Positions 1 through 4,440 of a stretch of DNA of 5,624 nucleotides are shown here, piece after piece. The DNA is from an uncultured Oscillospiraceae bacterium (lineage in GTDB: Bacteria > Bacillota > Clostridia > Oscillospirales > Oscillospiraceae): the NCBI GenBank assembly GCA_958426425.1, contig CATZYY010000154.1, positions 1-5,624 on the forward strand, written 5' to 3'. Under the pieces are notes generated by a model, which was not told where the DNA came from, did not search any database, and saw only the letters and a program-made list of their open reading frames with translations. A program made the translations under genes and the position numbers. The first letter of the stretch is position 1; the number at the start of each line of letters is the position of its first letter.

Positions 1-614
1 ATGGTGGTGCCCGCCAGGGCGCAGGAGCCCAGGGGGTTGTAGTCCATCCGCTCCAGGGTATCCTCCAGCCGCTGGATGTCCCGCTTGAACATCTGGAAAT
101 AGGCCATGAACACAAAGCCCACGGTAATGGGCTGGGCGTGCTGGAGATGGGTGAAACCCACGGTGATCTGGTCCGCGTACTGCTCAGCCTTGCGGAGAAT
201 GACCTCCTCCAGCTGCCGCAGCTCCTCCAGAATCTCCCGGATCTCCTTCTTCAGATACAGCCGGCCGTCCACCTGGCACTGGTCGTTGCGGCTTCTGGCG
301 GTGTGGAGCTTTTTCCCCACATCCCCAATCCGCTGAATCAGACGGCTCTCCACACCCATGTGGATATCCTCGTCCTCCACGGTGAAGCGGATTTCTCCGG
401 CGGCGATGTCCGCCCGGATACCCTCCAGACCGGCGATGATCTGGTCCCGCTCGGCCTCGGTGACGATGCCCTGCTTGGCCAGCATGGTCACATGGGCCAC
501 GCTGCCGTCAATATCCTCATTGTACATTCTCTGGTCAAAGAAGATGGAGGCGTTATACTGCTTTACCAGCGCGTCCATATCCTTTTCAAACCGTCCGCCC
601 CACAAACTGGCCAT
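1..614 (-). CDS. argH: Argininosuccinate lyase, N-terminal part (cut by window edge)
   Basis: ArgH cleaves argininosuccinate to arginine and fumarate, the last step of arginine biosynthesis; it is a cytoplasmic homotetramer of the fumarase/aspartase superfamily. The minus strand reads 204 codons without a stop from ATG 612-614 to the left edge, of roughly 460 usual for the family. It begins MASLWGGRFEK, the typical ArgH start. Seen in order: EDEDIHMGVE (about residues 80-89), KLHTARSRNDQ (102-112, substrate-binding signature), THLQHAQP (155-162, with H156 aligning to the catalytic histidine of the family) and NPLGSCALAGT (193-203). The second catalytic region, with the GSS-type serine loop, lies outside the window. 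The start is supported by AAGGAG at 623-628, 8 nt upstream. It is transcribed divergently from the envelope operon. No other arg gene is in view and no clear ArgR box was seen. Identification is secure; only completeness is unknown. Confidence 0.96.
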   Translation of the reverse strand, partial: MASLWGGRFEKDMDALVKQYNASIFFDQRMYNEDIDGSVAHVTMLAKQGIVTEAERDQIIAGLEGIRADIAAGEIRFTVEDEDIHMGVESRLIQRIGDVGKKLHTARSRNDQCQVDGRLYLKKEIREILEELRQLEEVILRKAEQYADQITVGFTHLQHAQPITVGFVFMAYFQMFKRDIQRLEDTLERMDYNPLGSCALAGTT

Positions 615-705
615 GGTGACTGCTCCTTCCCCGGCCCTGTTGGAAAAGGGCCCGTCTTCCATTCTGATTTCCGGCGGGTATGTTCCGCCGCCTTTTGACT
701 GCATC

Positions 706-734
706 ATCATACGACAGAAGGGCCGGTCCGTCAA
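706..734 (-). promoter_or_regulatory. Probable sigma-A-type promoter of argH
   Basis: On the minus strand a -35 box TTGACG (729-734) is followed after exactly 17 nt by a -10 box TATGAT (706-711). Each box differs from consensus at one position. Transcription would start near 699, giving a leader of about 85 nt before the argH start at 614. That leader contains two small GC-rich inverted repeats: 673-677 with 685-689, and GGCCCT 633-638 with AGGGCC 647-652. The latter ends just upstream of the ribosome-binding site and lacks a following T-run, so it is not a terminator. Confidence 0.75.
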
Positions 735-794
735 TGATTTGTCCGCAATTTCTCCCATTTCCCGGAAAACGGGCCGGCTGCCGGGGTTTTTGGT

Positions 795-822
795 TTGACA
801 ATTCGCCCGAATCTGCTACAAT
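795..822 (+). promoter_or_regulatory. Probable sigma-A-type promoter of the deacetylase / LTA-synthase operon
   Basis: A perfect -35 box TTGACA (795-800) is followed after 16 nt by TACAAT (817-822). A TG dinucleotide at 814-815 makes this an extended -10 element. The expected start is near 829, leaving a leader of about 67 nt before the ATG at 896. The -35 boxes of this promoter and the divergent argH promoter are about 60 bp apart. Between them lies a short imperfect palindrome (CCCG 761-764, CGGG 770-773) that could be an operator, but nothing identifies a regulator. Confidence 0.8.
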
Positions 823-832
823 AGGACCCGCA

Positions 833-877
833 GTGACCCTCCGCCCCTGTCGTCCCGACGGCTCATACTTCGGTCAC
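833..877 (+). promoter_or_regulatory. Possible leader hairpin upstream of the deacetylase
   Basis: GTGACC (833-838) can pair with GGTCAC (872-877), and the enclosed segment contains a small GTCG/CGAC stem (849-852 with 856-859). The structure would sit between the predicted transcription start and the AAAGGAG ribosome-binding site (882-888). It matches no riboswitch class that I recognise, and a six-pair closing stem could be chance. Confidence 0.25.
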
Positions 878-895
878 GGCGAAAGGAGCCTCTCC

Positions 896-1723
896 ATGAA
901 ATCTCTGCGTCTTCGGACCATTGCTCTGTGCGTCCTGGCGGCGGCAGTCCTCTGCGCCGCGGCCGCCGGCGCCTATCTCTATAAAAAAGATCTGCTGCAT
1001 CTGCCCATTCCCAAAGAGGATGCCCTGCCCATCCTCATGTACCACCATCTGGTGGAGGACGGACAGGAGTGCAACGATATGACCGTCACCGTCAGCCGCA
1101 TGGAGGAGGATCTCCAGTGGCTTCAGGAAAACGGTTACCATACCGTGCTGCCCCGGGAGCTGGCCGCCGGGGACCCTCTGCCGGAAAAGGCGGTGCTGCT
1201 GACCTTCGACGACGGCTACCGCAGCAACTACGAGCTGCTGTTCCCCCTGCTGGAGAAGTACCAGATGAAGGCTGTCATCTCTATCATCACTTACATGCAG
1301 TCCGTGTCCGCCAGCAACTTCATCAGCTGGGACATGTGCCGGGAGATGACAGAGTCAGGGCTGGTGGAGATCGGCTCCCATACCCACTACCTCCACAACC
1401 TGGGGGATCTGGGCGGCAACTTCGTGCCCGACGGCGTCAACGGTATCCAGAGAGACCCGGCGGAGAGCGACGAGGAATTTCAGACCCGGGTCCTGGACGA
1501 CATCCAGAAAAGCCACGACCTGATTGCCCAGGAGGTGGGGGAGGTCACCTTCTTTGCCTATCCCTTCGGCGTCACGGAGCCTGACGCGGAGGAGCTGGTG
1601 GGTGAGCTGTTCCCGGTAACGGTAGTCACCAAGGCCGGTACGGCGGACCTGCGGGACGGACTCCATCAAATGCCCCGCTACACCGTGACCATGAACAAGC
1701 CTCTGGACACCATTCTGGGCTGA
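896..1723 (+). CDS. Membrane-anchored polysaccharide deacetylase (NodB/CE4 superfamily)
   Basis: The 275-residue protein probably removes N-acetyl groups from an extracytoplasmic glycan using a divalent metal; the substrate (peptidoglycan or an exopolysaccharide) cannot be read from sequence. Residues about 5-27 form one hydrophobic segment after MKSLRLR, best read as an uncleaved signal anchor; no lipobox is convincing. Family motifs are LTFDDGYRSN (102-111, with D105/D106 as catalytic base and metal ligand), SHTHYLH (161-167) and AYPFG (221-225). The two metal histidines are H162 and H167, spaced i/i+5. This fits the PgaB/IcaB-type branch better than the i/i+4 HxxxH spacing of classic peptidoglycan deacetylases. 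The reading frame stays open upstream to 680, but that would overlap both promoters. The ATG at 896 has AAAGGAG 7 nt upstream and starts the signal anchor. The next gene follows after 34 bp with no terminator, so the two are probably co-transcribed. Class confident, substrate unknown. Confidence 0.9.
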   Translation: MKSLRLRTIALCVLAAAVLCAAAAGAYLYKKDLLHLPIPKEDALPILMYHHLVEDGQECNDMTVTVSRMEEDLQWLQENGYHTVLPRELAAGDPLPEKAVLLTFDDGYRSNYELLFPLLEKYQMKAVISIITYMQSVSASNFISWDMCREMTESGLVEIGSHTHYLHNLGDLGGNFVPDGVNGIQRDPAESDEEFQTRVLDDIQKSHDLIAQEVGEVTFFAYPFGVTEPDAEELVGELFPVTVVTKAGTADLRDGLHQMPRYTVTMNKPLDTILG

Positions 1724-1757
1724 GCGCCCAAAGTCCTGTTATTTTGGAGATCTGCAC

Positions 1758-3611
1758 ATGCAAGCAACAACAAACGCGAAAACATTCCGCAGCCACTTTC
1801 TCTTTCAGACCCACTGCGACGGTTCCCGGCGGCGCTGGTTCCTGCTCTGGAACTGGGGCTTTCTCATTGCCGCCGCCATCGGCACCGGCCTTCTGAGCCT
1901 GCTGCTGGCTGTTGGCCGTTATCCCTGGGACATCTTCCTGGGCTACTTCCGCCATCCCCTCATCGCCTTTTTGAACATCCTCCCGGTGGTGCTGCTGATT
2001 TTGCTGCTGTACTGCCTGGTGAACCGAGCCTGGATCGCCTTTCTGGCAGGGTCCGTGCCGGTGATGCTGGCGTCCGTGGGCAACTACTTCAAAATCGTCT
2101 GTCGGGACGACCCTTTCATGTTTGCCGACATTCCGGATATCACCACCGCTCTGGGCATCTCGGAGCGGTATGACCTGTCGATGAACTGGCGGCTGGGCTT
2201 CTGCCTGTTCTGCATCGTATTCGGCGCGCTGTTCCTGTTTTTCTTCGTCCGAGGCCGGGCCCGCCCTCGCACCCGGATTGCTCTGGCGGCGGTGATTTTG
2301 CTGAGCATCATCCCCCTAGTGAAGGTCTACACCAGCGATGACATCTACGACAACAAGACCCAGAACTACGAGCATGCCGATCAGTGGGCGGCGCCCCAGG
2401 TATTTTTGACCCGGGGTTTTATCTACCCCTTCCTGTACAGTGTCAAGGAGGCGTTTCCGGAGCCGCCGGAGGGCTACTCCGAGGAGGCTGCCCTGGAGAT
2501 CCTGACCTCCTATGAGGCCCAGGACATTCCAGAGGAAAAGAAGGTCAACGTCATCGGCATCCAGCTGGAGGCCTTCAACGACCTGGAGCGGCTGGGCGTG
2601 GAGGGCATCGCCCCGGAGGTCTATGAGAAGTACCGGGCCCTGGAGGCGGAAAGCTACGCCGGCGATCTCATCACCAACATCTTTGCCGGCGGCACCGTCC
2701 GCACGGAGCGGAGCTTCCTCACCGGGGACGTGACGCTGGAGGACTTCCGCCGGGATACCGGCTCCTATGTCTGGTACTTCAAGGACCAGGGCTATGTCAC
2801 CGAGGGCATTCATCCCTACCACGACTATTACTACAACCGCAAAAACGTCAACAGCTACCTGGGCTTTGACGAATACTGGTTCTTCCAGAACCGCTACGAC
2901 GAGCTCAACGACGGCCACATCGCCATGGACGACGTGCTGTTCCCGGACCTGCTGCAGTTCTACCAGAACCGGGACAAGTCCACCCCCTACTTCAACTTCA
3001 CCGTCACCTACCAGGGCCACGGCCCCTATGCAACCGACGCCCTGGAGGGCACCGACGGCTGGTGGGACGGCGATTACAGCGACGAGAGCACCTACTACAT
3101 CCTCAACAACTACTTGGACTCCGTCCACGAGACCGGAGAACTGCTGTGGGAGTTCGTGGAGGCATTGCGCTCCGACCCGGACCCGGTGGTGCTGGTGGCC
3201 TTTGGGGACCACAACCCATGGCTTGGTTACAGCAACAGCGCCTACAAGGACCTGGGCGTGAATCTGGACACCTCCACGGAGGAGGGGTTCTACAACTACT
3301 ACGGCACCCGGTATCTGATCTGGGCCAATGACGCCGCCAAGGAGGTTCTGGGCAAGGACTTCACCGGCCGGGGTATCGCCGTGAGCCCCTGCTTTTTGAT
3401 GAACGTGCTGTTCGACCAGTGCGGCTGGGGCGGCGGCAGCGCCTATCTCCAGCTGATGGATGAGGTCATGGAGCAGGTGCCGGTCATCAACACCGACGGG
3501 TTCTATGTGGAGGGCGGACAGGTGACCAAGACCCTGTCCGAGGATGCCCAGGCCCTGGTGGACCGGCTGGAGATCGCCCAGTTCTACCGCAAGCAGAACG
3601 CGGAGTGGTAA
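1758..3611 (+). CDS. LTA-synthase-family membrane phosphoglycerol transferase (sulfatase / alkaline-phosphatase fold)
   Basis: This 617-residue protein has the LtaS layout. About five hydrophobic segments (roughly 29-51, 67-88, 92-112, 145-165, 173-190) are followed by a large outward-facing enzymatic domain from about 200 to the end. Residues aligning with the LtaS active site are visible: E271 in IQLEAF, the nucleophile T313 in FAGGTVRTERSFLTG, H421 in TYQGHGPY, and D484/H485 in AFGDHNP. Such enzymes move glycerol-phosphate from phosphatidylglycerol to an acceptor, building lipoteichoic acid or decorating another surface glycan. Which of these applies here is open. The start is supported by GGAG at 1746-1749, 8 nt upstream. 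It is the second gene of a likely operon with the deacetylase, suggesting that the two modify the same envelope polymer (inference). Length and key residues appear complete. Confidence 0.9.
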   Translation: MQATTNAKTFRSHFLFQTHCDGSRRRWFLLWNWGFLIAAAIGTGLLSLLLAVGRYPWDIFLGYFRHPLIAFLNILPVVLLILLLYCLVNRAWIAFLAGSVPVMLASVGNYFKIVCRDDPFMFADIPDITTALGISERYDLSMNWRLGFCLFCIVFGALFLFFFVRGRARPRTRIALAAVILLSIIPLVKVYTSDDIYDNKTQNYEHADQWAAPQVFLTRGFIYPFLYSVKEAFPEPPEGYSEEAALEILTSYEAQDIPEEKKVNVIGIQLEAFNDLERLGVEGIAPEVYEKYRALEAESYAGDLITNIFAGGTVRTERSFLTGDVTLEDFRRDTGSYVWYFKDQGYVTEGIHPYHDYYYNRKNVNSYLGFDEYWFFQNRYDELNDGHIAMDDVLFPDLLQFYQNRDKSTPYFNFTVTYQGHGPYATDALEGTDGWWDGDYSDESTYYILNNYLDSVHETGELLWEFVEALRSDPDPVVLVAFGDHNPWLGYSNSAYKDLGVNLDTSTEEGFYNYYGTRYLIWANDAAKEVLGKDFTGRGIAVSPCFLMNVLFDQCGWGGGSAYLQLMDEVMEQVPVINTDGFYVEGGQVTKTLSEDAQALVDRLEIAQFYRKQNAEW

Positions 3612-3644
3612 ATCGTTTCCCTTTTCAAACGGTTTTAAACAGGA

Positions 3645-3676
3645 AGGACGCCGGAGGCAGCTGCCTCCGGCGTCCT
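3645..3676. repeat. Perfect 32-bp palindrome (copy 1 of the GACGCCGGAGGCAG repeat)
   Basis: Arms 3645-3660 and 3661-3676 are exact reverse complements with no spacer, centred on CAGCTG. It starts 33 bp after the stop codon of the LTA-synthase-family gene. No T-run follows, so on its own it is not an intrinsic terminator. It could protect mRNA 3' ends if transcribed. The 28-bp core recurs at 3839-3866. Confidence 0.9.
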
Positions 3677-3726
3677 GGACTGTCGAAAAAGAAGGAAAGA
3701 CTTGCGCGATGGGAAGGAAGAGAGTT

Positions 3727-3765
3727 ACGAGAGGAACCCTTCCTGGGTTCCTCTCGTTTTTAATT
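3727..3765 (+). terminator. Intrinsic terminator of the deacetylase / LTA-synthase operon
   Basis: A 13-bp perfect stem (3727-3739 with 3745-3757; arm core CGAGAGGAACCC) closes a five-base loop TTCCT. It is followed by TTTTT (3757-3761; the first T can also pair) and then AATT. This is the only hairpin in the gap with a proper T-tract, and it is oriented for the plus-strand operon, about 115 bp past its stop codon. No equivalent T-tract exists on the minus strand. Confidence 0.88.
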
Positions 3766-3767
3766 AT

Positions 3768-3803
3768 AAGTCTTATGAACCTTTAAAAAGGTTCATAAGA
3801 CTT
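3768..3803. repeat. AT-rich palindrome with 17-bp arms
   Basis: Arms 3768-3784 and 3787-3803 (outer part AAGTCTTATGAACC) are perfect reverse complements around a two-base centre AA. It starts ten bases after the terminator stem. A smaller palindrome, ATAAG-T-CTTAT (3766-3776), is nested at its left edge. Its composition differs sharply from the GC-rich flanking palindromes. No T-run follows on either strand. Confidence 0.88.
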
Positions 3804-3804
3804 G

Positions 3805-3839
3805 CTCAGCGTGTCGAAAAAGTTTTTCGACACGCTGAG
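3805..3839. repeat. Palindrome with 17-bp arms and a single-base centre
   Basis: Arms CTCAGCGTGTCGAAAAA (3805-3821) and its exact reverse complement (3823-3839) flank one G. It is one base from the preceding palindrome and shares its last base with the next. Half of its arm, TGTCGAAAAAG, also occurs alone at 3681-3691. The T-run is inside the stem, so it is not a standard terminator. Confidence 0.9.
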
Positions 3840-3866
3840 ACGCCGGAGGCAGATGCCTCCGGCGTC
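3839..3866. repeat. Palindrome with 13-bp arms (copy 2 of the GACGCCGGAGGCAG repeat)
   Basis: Arms 3839-3851 and 3854-3866 are exact reverse complements around GA. It equals the core of the palindrome at 3645-3676 except for one central base (AGAT in place of AGCT). Because both copies are palindromic, the pair can act as direct or inverted repeats and so could recombine to delete or invert the 165 bp between them. Confidence 0.9.
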
Positions 3867-3874
3867 CTTCTTGT

Positions 3875-3889
3875 CTATATAGCTTCCAT
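3875..3889 (-). other. Orphan ribosome-binding site with a four-codon ORF (MEAI-stop)
   Basis: On the minus strand AAGGAG (3895-3900, preceded by further A's) stands 5 nt before an ATG at 3887-3889, which is closed by TAG after ATG GAA GCT ATA. The signal is as good as those of the real genes in the window, yet no gene follows. The stop falls at the edge of the palindromic element. It could be a remnant of a gene whose body was replaced by the repeat, a minimal leader ORF, or chance. Confidence 0.25.
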
Positions 3890-4001
3890 GGCGGCTCCTT
3901 TTTCTGCCTGATACGCCGTCTCTCCCGCATCGCCCCATAAGGCGCCGCGTCAGAAAGCAGATGTCCGTTTCCCGGTCAGCCCGCGGTTTGCCCAGCGCAC
4001 A

Positions 4002-4030
4002 CTTATAACAGGCAGCGCCATTCTGGGCAA
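4002..4030 (-). promoter_or_regulatory. Possible minus-strand promoter downstream of the metallopeptidase gene
   Basis: TTGCCC (4025-4030, 4 of 6 to consensus) is followed after 17 nt by TATAAG (4002-4007, 5 of 6). It would start near 3995 and give a leader of about 105 nt before the orphan ribosome-binding site at 3895-3900. Its only target is that site and the palindrome array. It is weaker than the two promoters at 706-734 and 795-822. Confidence 0.3.
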
Positions 4031-4033
4031 TCC

Positions 4034-4429
4034 TCAGTCCTGGTCTTCCTCTGCGGCATACTCTGCCCGCCACTGCTCCAGCTCCGCCGCGTCCTGATCG
4101 TCCAGAGCGTGGAGGCCTCCCCGTCCCTCCATATGATGGGTCAGCTCATGGGAGAGGGTGGTGTAGAGCTCCCGCTCCCAGGTATCCCGGTCCCAGTCCT
4201 CCCGCTCCGCCAGGGCGGCGAAGGAGCCGTAGTACAAATTGATGTACCGGCCCAGAAGGTCGTCGCAGTACTCCCCCAGGATATACATTTCCCCCTCCGG
4301 AAACGACCGGTCCGGCAGGGCCTCCTCCAGCAGGTTCACCCCGCCGTTGAGCTGGTCGAACAGGGCCTCGGGAAAGCCCTCCGCCATTTCGTCCAGCACG
4401 TCGTTGACCTGGTCGATGGTCAAAATCAT
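4034..4429 (-). CDS. Small HExxH metallopeptidase-family protein (zincin-like)
   Basis: The 131-residue soluble protein carries LSHELTHHMEG (residues 92-102), an HExxH zinc-binding and catalytic motif (H94, E95, H98) with a further His at 99. Before it come LNGGVNLLEEA (27-37) and MYILGEYCDDLLGRYINLYYGSF (48-70), the pattern I associate with the short metallopeptidase family proteins (zincin_1 / DUF1025-like) common in Firmicutes. There is no signal peptide or membrane segment, so it is probably cytoplasmic. Its substrate is unknown and proteolysis is inferred from the motif alone. The C-terminus is acidic (AAEEDQD). GGAGG at 4436-4440 lies 6 nt upstream of the ATG and directly follows the tex stop codon, so translation is probably coupled to tex. 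The length is normal for such proteins. Confidence 0.85.
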   Translation of the reverse strand: MILTIDQVNDVLDEMAEGFPEALFDQLNGGVNLLEEALPDRSFPEGEMYILGEYCDDLLGRYINLYYGSFAALAEREDWDRDTWERELYTTLSHELTHHMEGRGGLHALDDQDAAELEQWRAEYAAEEDQD

Positions 4430-4435
4430 AAGACG

Positions 4436-4440
4436 CCTCC
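4436..4440 (-). promoter_or_regulatory. Ribosome-binding site of the metallopeptidase gene, abutting the tex stop
   Basis: The minus strand reads TGA-GGAGG-CGTCTT-ATG: the stop codon of tex (4441-4443) is followed without a gap by a strong Shine-Dalgarno sequence and, 6 nt on, the next start codon. This arrangement fixes the start and points to translational coupling. Confidence 0.8.

Larger units (their letters stand above)
3640..3873. repeat. Composite palindromic repeat element (REP- or MITE-like)
   Basis: This 234-bp non-coding block lies between two convergent operons. It opens and closes with copies of one 28-bp palindrome (3647-3674 and 3839-3866, 27/28 identical). The outer ends form an inverted repeat reaching beyond those palindromes: 3640-3659 against the reverse complement of 3854-3873 matches at 19 of 20 positions. 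Inside are a terminator hairpin and two more hairpins with 17-bp arms. From 3727 to 3866 nearly every base belongs to a stem. Two short sequences recur: TGTCGAAAAAG at 3681-3691 and 3812-3822, and AAGACTTGC at 3697-3705 and 3797-3805. No transposase and no clear target-site duplication are visible. Element boundaries and mobility are inference. Confidence 0.55.
3867..4033. other. Gene-free remainder of the convergent intergenic region
   Basis: This stretch lies between the palindrome array and the stop codon of the metallopeptidase gene. No conserved protein was recognised in any frame. The minus-strand open frame through it (to 4073) overlaps the metallopeptidase end and runs into the palindromes, so it is not credible. 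It holds a possible minus-strand promoter (4002-4030), a strong orphan ribosome-binding site (3895-3900) and only weak inverted repeats, such as 3904-3910 with 4009-4015. No intrinsic terminator for the leftward operon is visible here. Confidence 0.6.

Noticed and set aside
138..698. Plus-strand open frame of 186 codons over argH and its promoter
   Set aside because: It is the antisense shadow of argH. The minus strand gives an unmistakable ArgH N-terminus with its own promoter and ribosome-binding site.
680..895. N-terminal extension of the deacetylase frame upstream of 896
   Set aside because: The extension would cover both promoters and the leader, has no plausible ribosome-binding site, and would bury the signal anchor. 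The ATG at 896 has AAAGGAG 7 nt upstream.
2316..3212. Long minus-strand open frame (298 codons) antisense to the LTA-synthase-family gene
   Set aside because: The protein is Val/Leu/Gly-rich without recognisable motifs, has no good ribosome-binding context, and mirrors a gene with clear catalytic residues on the other strand. It is a GC-driven shadow frame.
3711..3743. Possible antiterminator pairing of GGAAGG (3712-3717) with CCTTCC (3738-3743) in the terminator
   Set aside because: It has six pairs against a perfect 13-bp terminator stem and no regulated gene follows, so there is no reason to invoke attenuation.
3645..3866. CRISPR array
   Set aside because: The repeats are palindromes of differing sequence with no regular spacer length, and no cas gene is present.
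3890..4000. Possible riboswitch in the minus-strand leader (GGGCAAACC resembles part of c-di-GMP-I; GGCGATG resembles part of the fluoride motif)
   Set aside because: Only these short strings match. The remaining conserved positions and helices of both classes are absent by eye. A covariance-model search (Rfam/Infernal) of 3880-4033 minus would settle it.
3783..4073. Minus-strand 96-codon frame with several Cys and Arg residues
   Set aside because: It starts inside the metallopeptidase gene in another frame and runs through three of the palindromes. No ribosome-binding site or family pattern was seen.
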